From positions 62,001-126,000 of the forward strand of contig CAWDLI010000007.1 of assembly GCA_963803245.1 (NCBI GenBank): DNA of 64,000 nt, given 5' to 3'. Both the position numbers and the translations under genes were made by a program. The notes beneath the pieces are model-generated. The model had not been told where the DNA came from. It worked only from the letters and a program-made list of their open reading frames with translations, and searched no databases. The DNA comes from JACVRW01 sp963803245. Lineage in GTDB: Bacteria > Actinomycetota > Thermoleophilia > Solirubrobacterales > Thermoleophilaceae. Of the stretch, positions 41,692 through 50,207 are shown one piece after another (the stretch's first letter is position 1; each line of letters starts with the position of its first letter).

Positions 41692-42290
41692 GGCAGCCCC
41701 GTCGGCGTCTCGACGCAGACGATCTGCTGGCTGGTCTCCCCCGGCGCCAGGGTGGAGCCGCCGTTCTCGTCGACCGCGATGACGAGCGGAGCATCGCCCT
41801 GATCGGCCCATTGGATGACCTCGTCGGTCCAGAAGCGCTGCGCCGCGGACACGCCCGGCACGTCCTGATTGCGGCCCAGTAGGTACGCCTCGCCCCAGGT
41901 CGGCAGGCGCAGGCCGATGTTGCCGCAGGTGTCGAGCGCGGTGGCGAGGGTGCCGGCGGACCCACCGCCGGCGCACAGCCGCCCGAGCAGAGCCGCTCCG
42001 CCGTGGCAGCGGAACAGCGTGGACTCCTGGATGTCGGCGTTGGTGAGCGTGTCGTCCACCACGTCCACGCCCAGGAAGCTGTGGACGTCGAAGGTGTTGA
42101 TGGTCCCGTCCTTGACGTCGCCGCTCTGGATCTCGTCGTTGCCGATGTCGACCGACTTCACCTGCCCATCGATGATGTCGGTGCTGCCGATCGTGTTGAC
42201 CGCGTAGGCGGTGCCGCCCAGGGCGATGAACACGCCCACGGTCGACATCACGTTGGCGTAGCTGAGGCGCCTGGACAGCCTGCGAAGCAT
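41688..42290 (-). CDS. Exported protein with 'ALGGTAYA' N-terminus and DxxDG repeats
   Basis: The 200-residue protein begins RRLSRRLSYANVMSTVGVFIALGGTAYA, a signal-anchor seen in many secreted proteins of Thermoleophilia. Short repeats follow (STDIIDGQVKSVDIGNDEIQSGDVKDGTINTFDV), an extended beta-roll-like run of Asp/Gly/Ile units, then a C-terminal region with two or three disulfide candidates (FRCHGG, RLCAGG, DTCGN). It is likely a surface or secreted structural protein. ATG 42290 has GGGGG at proper distance; a GTG precedes it directly. No partner gene is obvious. Confidence 0.65.
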   Translation of the reverse strand: MLRRLSRRLSYANVMSTVGVFIALGGTAYAVNTIGSTDIIDGQVKSVDIGNDEIQSGDVKDGTINTFDVHSFLGVDVVDDTLTNADIQESTLFRCHGGAALLGRLCAGGGSAGTLATALDTCGNIGLRLPTWGEAYLLGRNQDVPGVSAAQRFWTDEVIQWADQGDAPLVIAVDENGGSTLAPGETSQQIVCVETPTGLP

Positions 42291-42380
42291 CACTTCGCCC
42301 CCTTTCGCGGCCGCTTGGGCCGGCTCGAGCGTTGAGGGAGCGAGTCTCTCCGATGACCGTTACCGGGTCGTTACGGCGCT

Positions 42381-42410
42381 GAGGCGCCGCCCCGCGCGGG
42401 GCGGCGCCTC
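42381..42410 (-). terminator. Strong terminator hairpin
   Basis: GAGGCGCCGCCCC (42381-42393), loop GCGC, GGGGCGGCGCCTC (42398-42410), a perfect 13-bp stem 17 bp past the stop of the leftward ArsR-AHSA1 gene. No T-run, but stem strength and position fit an intrinsic terminator. Confidence 0.7.
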
Positions 42411-42427
42411 GGAACCGTGCCGTGCCC

Positions 42428-43195
42428 TCAGGCGAAGGACTCGGAGTAGCGCTGCGATCCGGGTGTCTCGAGCTGCTCGCCGGTCTCGAGCAGGGTCTTG
42501 AGACCGGAGAGGATCATCGGCCAGCCGCCGTAGAGCTCCGCGTTGGCGTCGGCGGGCAGCTCGTCGTGGACGACCGTCAGCCGGCACGAGGTGCCGACCG
42601 GCTCGATCTCCCAGGTGACCCTCGAGGTCCCCTGGGCCTTCACGTCATCACTCCACAGGGCGGTGAAGCTCTGCACCAGCCGCCGCGGTGGGTCGACCTC
42701 CAGGTTCTCGCCCTCCGCGATCGGCATTCCGGCGCCCGCGTGCACGGACTCGTAGCGCGAGCCGGGAGCCCAGTCCGAGCTGACACCCACGCCGAAGTTG
42801 TACTTCTGCCGCAGCTCCGGGGTCGTGATCGCCTCCCACAGGCGCTCCGGGGTCGTCTTGATGTAGATCTCGAACACCTTCTCCATGAGGTCCTCCTCGA
42901 GTGTCTTCTTGAGCCCGCTGAGCGTCGCGGCCCAGGGCTCGGCGTATTTGCTCACCCACCTGTCGTGGACGAGCCGGATCGGGACCGGGTTCAGGAAGTG
43001 GAGCTTCTCGCGCCCACGCCGCCGCGTGGTCACGAGGTTCGCCTCCTCGAGCACCTTCAGGTGCTTCATCACGCCGAAGCGGGTCATCGGCAGCCGCTGC
43101 TCCAGTGCGCTGAGCGTCTGCCCGTCCTCCTTGAACAGCTCGTCGAGGAGGCTCCGTCGCGTCGGATCCGCGAGTGCCCTGAACACCTGGTCCAT
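42428..43195 (-). CDS. ArsR regulator fused to AHSA1/SRPBCC domain
   Basis: The 255-residue protein joins an ArsR winged helix (DQVFRALADPTRRSLLDELFKEDGQTLSALEQRLPMTRFGVMKHLKVLEEANLVTTRR, residues 1-85) to an AHSA1 helix-grip domain (FEIYIKTTPERLWEAITTPELRQKYNFGV onward). It is the fused form of the two-gene module at 37863-38688. The ligand bound by the AHSA1 half may set DNA binding. ATG 43195 is chosen because the -10 box (TATGAT, 43203-43208) covers the earlier ATG codons; transcription would begin at about the ATG, so the message is probably leaderless. Confidence 0.85.
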   Translation of the reverse strand: MDQVFRALADPTRRSLLDELFKEDGQTLSALEQRLPMTRFGVMKHLKVLEEANLVTTRRRGREKLHFLNPVPIRLVHDRWVSKYAEPWAATLSGLKKTLEEDLMEKVFEIYIKTTPERLWEAITTPELRQKYNFGVGVSSDWAPGSRYESVHAGAGMPIAEGENLEVDPPRRLVQSFTALWSDDVKAQGTSRVTWEIEPVGTSCRLTVVHDELPADANAELYGGWPMILSGLKTLLETGEQLETPGSQRYSESFA

Positions 43196-43202
43196 GTCCG
43201 GC

Positions 43203-43232
43203 ATCATAGGTGACCGTTTGGTCACATGTCAA
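43203..43232 (-). promoter_or_regulatory. Promoter with palindromic ArsR-type operator; leaderless start
   Basis: Leftward -35 TTGACA (43227-43232), 18-bp spacer and -10 TATGAT (43203-43208). The palindrome GTGACCGTTTGGTCAC (43210-43225) fills the spacer. The ATG at 43195 is seven bases after the -10. This matches the layout at 38695-38722 but with a different operator sequence. Confidence 0.82.
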
Positions 43233-43241
43233 CCCAGGCGG

Positions 43242-44001
43242 TCAGGTCACGCGGTGGCCGTGCGTATAGACGTTCACGCTGCCGCCACGGGCGAAGCCGG
43301 CCAGCGTGATGCCCCTGTCGTCCGCGAGCTCGACCGCCAGCGACGTCGGAGCGCCCACTCCCACCAGGATCGGAGCTCCGGCGCGGGCGGCCTTCTGGAC
43401 GAGCTCGAAGGCGAGCCGGCCGCTCACGCACAGGATTCGCTCGCTCAGCGGGAGCGCACCGTCGAGCAGGACCCGGCCGATCACCTTGTCCATGGCGTTG
43501 TGGCGACCCACGTCCTCGCGCACGAGCAGCATCTCGCCGGCGGCGTCGAACAGGCCGGTCGCGTGGAGGCCGCCGGTGCGCTCGAACCCGGGCTGGCGCA
43601 GGCGGTCGGGGAGCACGGCGAGCAACCCGCGCTCGATCGACGGCCCGCCCTCCACTCGCGGAGCGATGGACTCCACCTCCTCGAGCGCGCCCTTGCCGCA
43701 GATGCCGCAGGAGGAGGTGGTGTAGAAGCGGCGGCTCGGAGGTGCGGACGGCGCCGGGGGAGAGTGCGTCCACGGTGTTGGCGGCCAGGTCCTCTGGGAG
43801 CGTCATCTCCGGCGGGCTCTCGACGATGCCCTCGCCATAGAGGAAGCCGGCCGCCAGCTCGAGGTCGTGGCCGGGGGTGCGCATGGTCACGGCGACCGGC
43901 TCGCCGTTCAGCCGGATCTCGAGCGGCAGCTCGACGGCGACCTCGTCCGGCTGGCCGTCGCGCTCTACCGCCTTCGACATGGAGGCGGCGGAGGCGTCCA
44001 T
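43242..44001 (-). pseudogene. fdhD: FdhD sulfurtransferase for formate dehydrogenase (one +1 frameshift)
   Basis: FdhD passes sulfur to the molybdenum cofactor of formate dehydrogenase. The N-terminal half (VELPLEIRLNGEPVAVTMRTPGHDLELAAGFLYGEGI) and the C-terminal half (LLVREDVGRHNAMDKVIG, LCVSGRLAFELVQKAARAGAPILVGVGAPTSLAVELA, GSVNVYTHG) are both intact but in different frames. Removing one base near 43734 joins them and restores RRFYTTSSCGICG, with the catalytic CxxC loop. Total length is 760 nt, one over a multiple of three. It follows fdhA by 2 bp and is the last gene of the operon. The frameshift may be a sequencing error. Confidence 0.85.
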
Positions 44002-44003
44002 GG

Positions 44004-46106
44004 CTAGTCGGCGCCGACGAGCGGCTCGGCCCGGACGGCCTCGGGCGCCGGCGCGGCGTCGCCAACCGGCTCGACGGCCACCGCCACGACCTTGTACTCC
44101 GGGCACGACGTGTTGACGTCCGCCGACTGGCCGATCAGGAGGTTGGTGCGCACCTCGGGGAAGTGGAACGCGGTGAACACGTGACCCGGCTCGATTCGCT
44201 CGGTGATCCGCGCGGCCAGCTCGATCTGCCCGCGCCTGCTGCGCACGGTCACGGTCTCGCCGTCGGCGATCCCGAGCCCGGCGGCGTCGTCGGGGTGCAC
44301 CTCGAGCCAGTCCGCGCTCATCAGCTCGAGGTTGCCCGTCCTGCGCGTCATCGTGCCCGCGTTGTAGTGCTCGAGCCTGCGGCCGGTGACCAGGATCAGC
44401 GGGAACTGCTCGTCCGCCTGGTCGCCGGGCGGCTTGTAGGGCAGCGGCGCGAAGCGGGCGCGACCGCCCTCGAGCTCGAAATGGTCCGTGTAGAGGATGG
44501 GGGTGTCGGTGCCGTCGGGAGCGACCGGCCACTGGAGCCCTCCGCGGCCGACGCGCTCGTGGCTGATCCCGGCGTAGCGCGGCGTCATCTCGGCGATCTC
44601 GTCCATCACGTCGCTGGGCGTCTCGTAGCCCATGTCGTGCCCGAGCGCCTTCGAGACCGTGGTGAGGATCTCGAAATCGGTCTTGGCCGCGCCGGGCGGC
44701 TCGTTGGCGGCGGTCGACCAGCTGCAGCCGGCGCTCGGCGTTGGTGAACGTGCCGGTCTTCTCGAGGAACGAGGACGCGGGCAGGATCACGTCGGCGTAC
44801 TTGGTCGTCTCGGTCTCGAAGATGTCCTGGCAGACGAGGAAGTCGAGCGACTCGAGCGCGTGCGGCCACGTGCGCTGTGTCCGGGTCGGTCTGCGCCACG
44901 TCCTCGCCGAAGATGTACATCGCCTTCAGCCGGCCCTCCACCGCGGCGTCGAACATCTCCGGGATCTTCATCCCGCGCTCGCGCTTCATCTCGACGCCCC
45001 AGCGGCGCTCGAACGGCGGACGTGACCTCGTCGTCCGCCACCGAGCGGTAGTCGGTGAAGGTGTCGGGCAGGGCGCCGTGGTCGGACGAGCCCTGCACGT
45101 TGTTCTGGCCGCGCAGCGGCAGCAGCGCCGCGCCGGGACGGCCGACGTTGCCGGTCATCAGGGCGAGGTTGCAGATCAGCTGGACCGACTCGGACCCGTA
45201 CAGGTGCTCGGTCACGCCGAGGCCCCAGAGGATGCAGGCGCGCTCGGCGCCGGCGTAGAGGTGCGCGGCCGCCTCGATGTCCGCCGCCGGGACGCCGGTG
45301 ATCTCCTCCACGTTCGCGGGCGTGTAGGTGGACACCAGGTCGGCCACGGCGTCGAAGCCCTCGGTGCGCGCGTTCACGAACCCGTGGTCCACCAGGTCGT
45401 CGCGGATCACCACGTGCGCGAGGCCGTTGAGGAGGGCCGCGTTGGTGCCGGGCCGGTTGCCGAGGTGCAGCTGCCCGTAGTCGGCGAGCTCGATGCGGCG
45501 CGGGTCGGCGGTGATCAGCTTCAGGCCCTTGATGGCGGCCTGCTTGATGCGCGCGCCCACCACCGGGTGTCCCTGGGTCGGGTTGACCCCGATGAGCAGT
45601 GCCACCTCTGCAGCCTCGATGTCGTCGAACGAGCCGGTGGCCCCCGAGAGGCCGAACGACCTGCGCAGGGCGAACGACGTGGGCGAGTGGCAGACGCGCG
45701 AGCAGTTGTCGATGTTGTGGGTGCCGATCGCGGCGCGCATCAGGCGCTGCATCACGTAGCAGTCCTCGTTGGTCGCGCGCGAGGATGCGAGCCCGGCGAT
45801 CGCGTCGGGGCCGTGCTCGGACTTGATGCGCCCGAGGGCGTCGGTGATGCGGCCGATCGCCTCCTCCCACGAGGCCAGGCGGAAGCCGCCGCTCTCGCGC
45901 ACGAGCGGCGCGGTGAGGCGGTCGCGCGAGCGCGAGAACTGGTGCGCGAAGCGGCCCTTCACGCAGGTGTGCCCCTTGTTCGCGGGGCCGTCCATCGCCG
46001 GGCTGATCGACATGATCCGCCCGCCCACGCGGTGGGCCTCCAAACGGCAGCCCACGCCGCAGTACCCGCAGGTCGTGGTGGTTGTGGCGTCGAAGCGGTC
46101 GGTCAC
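44004..46106 (-). pseudogene. fdhA: Formate dehydrogenase, molybdopterin catalytic subunit (three +1 frameshifts)
   Basis: The Mo/W-bis-MGD enzyme oxidises formate to CO2. A [4Fe-4S] site (CGYCGVGC, residues 13-20, plus Cys48) is followed by Cys139 in NCSRVCHSP, at the place of selenocysteine in E. coli FdhF, so this is a Cys enzyme. Later blocks (VEMKRERGMKIPEMFDAA, DVILPASSFLEKTGTFTNAERR, YETPSDVMDEIAEMTPRY, the C-terminal domain with VTGRRLEHYNAGTMTRR) are well kept but fall in four frames. Dropping one base near 45014, 44863 and 44713 gives one 699-residue protein. GTG 46106 overlaps the upstream stop. Confidence 0.88.
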
Positions 46107-46762
46107 CGCACACCTCCTTCGTCCTCAGTGTAGGCCGCCGACACCATCTCGACGAGCGAATGCTCGGTGATCGCGTCGGTCGGGCAGGTGTCCGCACAGG
46201 CGCCGCACGAGACGCAGGTTGAGTCCACGAAGCCCGAGTCCAGGCCGGCCGTGATCCCGGAGTGGAAGCCGCGGCCCGTGGCCGTCAGCGCGAACGCGCC
46301 CTGCACCTCGTCGCACGCGCGCACGCAGCGCCCGCACGAGATGCAGAGCTCGTGCTGCAGGGCCAGGTAGGGGTGGCGCTCGTCGTGCGCCGGGCGGCGG
46401 CGCTCGCCCTGCCAGCGCGGCTCGCCGATCTCGAAGAAGCGCGCCACCTGGGCCAGCTCCGTGTGCTCGGCCGGGGGCTCGGGAAGCTCGGAGAGCACGA
46501 GCTCGACCGTGGCGGCCGCGATGCGCCGGGCCGTGGCGTCCTCGGTGTCGACCTGCATGTCCGCGCGGCAGGGCGTGGTGCACGCCGCAACCGGCGCGGC
46601 GGCTCCCTCCATCCCGACCATGCAGACGCGGCAGGCGCCGAAGGGGGCCATGCGGTCGTCGAAGCAGAGCGTCGGCACATAACGGCCGGCGGCGCGCGCC
46701 GCATCGAGGAGCGTCGCGCCCGGCTCGACCTCCACCGCCTGTCCGTCGACCTCGACTCTCAT
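46103..46762 (-). CDS. Iron-sulfur subunit of NAD-linked formate dehydrogenase (NuoG/HoxU-like N-terminal module)
   Basis: The 219-residue protein holds a plant-type [2Fe-2S] domain (MRVEVDGQAVEVEPGATLLDAARAAGRYVPTLCF, then GACRVCMVGME and ACTTPC), a short His/Cys region (HTELAQ), and two [4Fe-4S] motifs at the C-terminus (CISCGRCVRACDE and CVSCGACADTCPTDAI). In many NAD-dependent formate dehydrogenases this module is the N-terminus of the catalytic subunit; here it is a separate gene that passes electrons from FdhA to the flavin subunit. It overlaps its neighbours on both sides (ATGA and GTGA), so it is coupled to them. Confidence 0.85.
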   Translation of the reverse strand: MRVEVDGQAVEVEPGATLLDAARAAGRYVPTLCFDDRMAPFGACRVCMVGMEGAAAPVAACTTPCRADMQVDTEDATARRIAAATVELVLSELPEPPAEHTELAQVARFFEIGEPRWQGERRRPAHDERHPYLALQHELCISCGRCVRACDEVQGAFALTATGRGFHSGITAGLDSGFVDSTCVSCGACADTCPTDAITEHSLVEMVSAAYTEDEGGVR

Positions 46763-48495
46763 CGGTCCCCCGGGTCGTCCTCGCGGCGCTCCTCCGGACG
46801 GCGCGAGTACGGGTCGTCGGGCTCGTCCTCGGGCCCCGCGGGACCGGACAGTCCGAGCTCTTCCGGGAAGTGCTGGATCAGGCTGCGGATCGGTGCCGGC
46901 ATGCCGCCGCCGTGGGCGCAGAGCGAGCCGAGCTCGAGCGTCTCGAGCAGGGCCTCCAGCCGCGAGCGGTCCACGTCCCCGGGCGAGTCGACCATCTCGA
47001 ACGCGCGCTGCAGGCCGATCCGGCACGGGAAGCACTTGCCACAGCTCTCGTGGGCGCCGAACTCGAGCAGGTGGCGCGCCAGGGCGCGCATGTCGGTGCG
47101 CTCGTCGAAGGCGAGAACGCCGCCGTGCCCGACCATGCAGCCCTCGGCGGCAAGCTCGTCGAAGTCGAACGGCGTGTGGAGCTTCGAGCCCGGGAGGATG
47201 CCGCCGAGCGGCCCCCCGATCTGCACGGCCTTGATCTCGTGGCCGTCCTTGAGGCCGCCGCCCAGCTCGTTGCAGATCTCGGCCACCGGCGTGCCGAAGC
47301 GCACCTCGTACATGCCCGGCCGCTCGAAGCGGTCGTTCAGGCACACGAGCTTCGTGCCGGGCGTGGCGCCCGGGCTGAGTGCCGCGTAGGCCTCGTGCCC
47401 GTGCAGGGCGATGAAGCCCATGTTGCAGAGCGTCTCGACGTTGTGGACGACGGTGGGCTTGCCGTGCCAGCCGCGCTCGGCCGGGAACGGCGGCCGCGCT
47501 GACACCGTGCCGCGGAAGCCCTGGAGCGACGCGAGCAGCGCGGTCTCCTCCCCCACCACGTAGGAGCCGGCGCCCTCCTCGATCTCCACGTCGAACGCGA
47601 AGTCGGTGCCGTGGATGCCCTCGCCGAGGTGGCCCTCGGCACGCGCCCGCTCCACCGCCTCTCGCAGGATCGGCATCGAGCGCGGGTACTCGGAGCGCAC
47701 GAACACGAAGCCCTGCCGGGCGCCGACCGCGTACGCGGCGAGCGCCATCCCCTCGAGCAGCAGCTCGGGGGTGCGCTCCATCAGGAGCTTGTCGATGTAC
47801 GAGCCCGGATCGCCCTCGTCGCCGTTGACCACGATCACCCTGTCGGGGTCGCTCGCCTTGGCGGCGAACTCCCACTTCGTGCCTGCGGGGAAGCCGGCGC
47901 CGCCGCGGCCGCGCACGTTGGCCTCCTTCACCTCGGCGAGCAGCTGCTCGGGCGTGAGGTTCGCGAGGGCATGACGGAGCCCCTTGAAGCTGCCCTCCGC
48001 GAGCAGCACCGGCTCGTCGAGCACGCTCCCGCCGGCCGGCTCGCCGGCCGCCTCGGACGCGCCCGCCGCGACACGGTCGGCCACGCCCGGACCGGCGTCG
48101 ACCACGTCGCCGTCGCGCACCGCCGCCGCCGTGTGGCAGAAGCCGAGGCAGACGGTCGCGCCGAGCGAGACCTCGCCGTCGCCTGAGCGCTCCCCCGGCG
48201 CGAGGCCGAGCCGCTCCCCCACCGCCGCCACGTGGCTGCCGAAGTCCGACGCCCAGCAGGCCGTGCCGGTGCAGACCGACACGTGGCGCCGCCCGCGCGG
48301 CTGGGTGAGGTCGTCGTAGAAGGTGGAGATGCCGTAGACGGTGGCCTCGGGGAGGCCGGAGAGCGCGGCCGCCTCGCGGCGGTCCTCGTCGGTGATCTCT
48401 CCGCGCCGGTCCATCGCCTCCTTGAGCGCGGCGAGCGCCGTGGGGCGCTCCTCGCGCTCCCGTGCCCGGAGCAGATCGGTGAGGTTTCTCGACAT
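46759..48495 (-). CDS. NuoE-NuoF fused diaphorase subunit of NAD-dependent formate dehydrogenase
   Basis: The 578-residue protein joins two units that are separate in most enzymes: a NuoE-type thioredoxin-like [2Fe-2S] domain (residues 1-140; CTGTACWAS and VCLGFCHTA) and a NuoF-type FMN/NADH domain (residues 160-540; RGRGGAGFPAGTKW, the FMN/NAD glycine-rich loop, VNGDEGDPGSYIDK, and the [4Fe-4S] motif ESCGKCFPCR). It takes electrons from the formate dehydrogenase iron-sulfur chain and reduces NAD+. It lies 15 bp after fhs and overlaps the next gene by ATGA. The same architecture is known in FdsGB and bidirectional hydrogenase diaphorases. Confidence 0.88.
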   Translation of the reverse strand: MSRNLTDLLRAREREERPTALAALKEAMDRRGEITDEDRREAAALSGLPEATVYGISTFYDDLTQPRGRRHVSVCTGTACWASDFGSHVAAVGERLGLAPGERSGDGEVSLGATVCLGFCHTAAAVRDGDVVDAGPGVADRVAAGASEAAGEPAGGSVLDEPVLLAEGSFKGLRHALANLTPEQLLAEVKEANVRGRGGAGFPAGTKWEFAAKASDPDRVIVVNGDEGDPGSYIDKLLMERTPELLLEGMALAAYAVGARQGFVFVRSEYPRSMPILREAVERARAEGHLGEGIHGTDFAFDVEIEEGAGSYVVGEETALLASLQGFRGTVSARPPFPAERGWHGKPTVVHNVETLCNMGFIALHGHEAYAALSPGATPGTKLVCLNDRFERPGMYEVRFGTPVAEICNELGGGLKDGHEIKAVQIGGPLGGILPGSKLHTPFDFDELAAEGCMVGHGGVLAFDERTDMRALARHLLEFGAHESCGKCFPCRIGLQRAFEMVDSPGDVDRSRLEALLETLELGSLCAHGGGMPAPIRSLIQHFPEELGLSGPAGPEDEPDDPYSRRPEERREDDPGDR

Positions 48496-48510
48496 GGTCA
48501 GCCGCTGGGC

Positions 48511-50190
48511 TCAGAAGAGCCCGACAGTCCTCCCGTCCTCGTCGATGTCGACGTTCAGAGCGGCCGGCGTCTTGCCGAGCCCCGGCATCTGCTGGATGTC
48601 CCCGCACAGCGGCACGAGCCAGCCCGCGCCTGTGTAGGCGCGGATGTCGCGGACCTGGAGCGTGAAGTCCTCGGGCGCGTTCAGCAGCGCGGGGTCCGCT
48701 GATAGCGACAGGTGCGTCTTCGCCATGCAGATCGGCATCCGGTCGAGACCGTCCTCCGTGTATTGGCGGATCTTGCGCTCGGCCTCCAGGTAGAAGACCA
48801 CGTCCTTAGCACCGTATACCTGGGTCGCGACCTTCCTGATCTTCACGTCGATCGGATCGTCGTCCTCGTACGTGAGCTTGAACTCCGACTGCTGCTCGCA
48901 GGCCTGAGCCACCGCCTCGGCGAGCGCGGCGGCACCCTCGCCGCCGCGAGCGAAGCCGTCGTTGACCTCCGCCGCCGTGGCGCCGCCCTCGAGCGCGAGC
49001 GAGCGCACCAGCTCCACCTCGTCGTCCGTGTCGCCCGGCCGCCGGTTGACGGCGACCACGCACGGCAGGCCGAAGCCGCGGACGATCCCGAGGTGACGGT
49101 GGAGGTTGGCCGCCCCAATGGCGACCGCGGCGAGCCCGCGCGCATGGTCCACGCGCGGGTCGTCCTCGATGCCCCCGTGGTGCTTGAGCGCGCGCACGGT
49201 GGCCACGAGCACCACGGCGCTCGGGCGCACTCCGCCCTTGCGGCAGACGATGTTGAAGAGCTTCTCCATCCCCATGTCGGAGCCGAAGCCCGACTCGGTG
49301 ATCACGTGGTCGCCGAGCTTGAGCCCGATCAGGTCGGCCACGAGCGACGAGTTGCCGTGCGCGATGTTTGCGAACGGGCCCGCGTGCATCAGGCAGGGCT
49401 GCCCTTCGAGGGTCTGGATCAGGTTCGGCTTGATCGCCTCCTTCAGCAGCACGGTCATCGCGCCGGCGGCTCCGAGGTCCTCGGCGGTCACCGGCTTGCC
49501 GCCGTCGTAGGTGCGCGCCACGGTGATCGCGCCGAGGCGCTTGCGCAGGTCGTGCAGGTCGCGCGACACGGCGAGGATGGCCATCACCTCGGAGGCGGCC
49601 GTGATGTCGAAGCCCGACTCGCGCGGGTAGCCGTTCGCGCGCCCGCCCTGCCCGAGCGTGATGCGCCGCAGGGCGCGGTCGTTCATGTCGAGGGCGCGCT
49701 TCCAGTCCACGCGCAGCGCGTCGATCGAGTGCGGGTTGCCGTGGAGGATCGAGGCGTCGAGGAGCGCCGCGAGCAGGTTGTTGGCAGCTCCGATGGCGTG
49801 GATGTCGCCCGTGAAGTGGAGGTTCAGATCCTCCATCGGCACGACCTGCGTCAGGCCGCCGCCGGCCGCTCCGCCCTTGATGCCGAACACCGGGCCGAGC
49901 GATGGCTCGCGCAGGCAGAGGAGCGGGTCCTTGCCGATCTTCCCGAGGCCCTGCGTGAGCGACACGGCGGTGGTGGTCTTGCCCTCCCCCGCCTTGGTCG
50001 GCGTAACGCCGGCCACGCACACGAGCTTGCCGTCGGGCGCGTCACGCAGGCGGTCGAGCACCCCGAGCGAGACCTTCGCCTTGTGGCGTCCGTAGGGCTC
50101 GAACTCGTCGGGCAGCAGCCCGGCGCGCTCGGCGATCGAGTCGATCGGCTGAAGCTCCGCCTCCTGCGCGATCTCGAGACTGCTCTTCAT
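48511..50190 (-). CDS. fhs: Formate-tetrahydrofolate ligase
   Basis: The 559-residue enzyme is of the normal bacterial length. It has the P-loop-like VTPTKAGEGKTTTAVSL, PSLGPVFGIKGGAAGGGLTQVVPMEDLNLHFTGDIHAIGAANNLLAA, TYDGGKPVTAEDLGAAGAM, and LIQTLEGQPCLMHAGPFANIAHGNSS, all family hallmarks. It joins formate to tetrahydrofolate using ATP, or in the oxidative direction makes ATP from 10-formyl-H4F. Between a methylene-H4F-producing dehydrogenase and a formate dehydrogenase, the oxidative direction is the natural reading. GGAGGAGAGG precedes ATG 50190. It sits 17 bp after mgdA; the intervening enzyme FolD is not in the window. Confidence 0.95.
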   Translation of the reverse strand: MKSSLEIAQEAELQPIDSIAERAGLLPDEFEPYGRHKAKVSLGVLDRLRDAPDGKLVCVAGVTPTKAGEGKTTTAVSLTQGLGKIGKDPLLCLREPSLGPVFGIKGGAAGGGLTQVVPMEDLNLHFTGDIHAIGAANNLLAALLDASILHGNPHSIDALRVDWKRALDMNDRALRRITLGQGGRANGYPRESGFDITAASEVMAILAVSRDLHDLRKRLGAITVARTYDGGKPVTAEDLGAAGAMTVLLKEAIKPNLIQTLEGQPCLMHAGPFANIAHGNSSLVADLIGLKLGDHVITESGFGSDMGMEKLFNIVCRKGGVRPSAVVLVATVRALKHHGGIEDDPRVDHARGLAAVAIGAANLHRHLGIVRGFGLPCVVAVNRRPGDTDDEVELVRSLALEGGATAAEVNDGFARGGEGAAALAEAVAQACEQQSEFKLTYEDDDPIDVKIRKVATQVYGAKDVVFYLEAERKIRQYTEDGLDRMPICMAKTHLSLSADPALLNAPEDFTLQVRDIRAYTGAGWLVPLCGDIQQMPGLGKTPAALNVDIDEDGRTVGLF

Positions 50191-50207
50191 CGGCACCTCT
50201 CCTCCCA

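Noticed and set aside
43242..46106. Selenocysteine formate dehydrogenase or programmed frameshifting
   Set aside because: The catalytic codon encodes Cys (SRVCH), and five different frameshift sites share no slippery motif.
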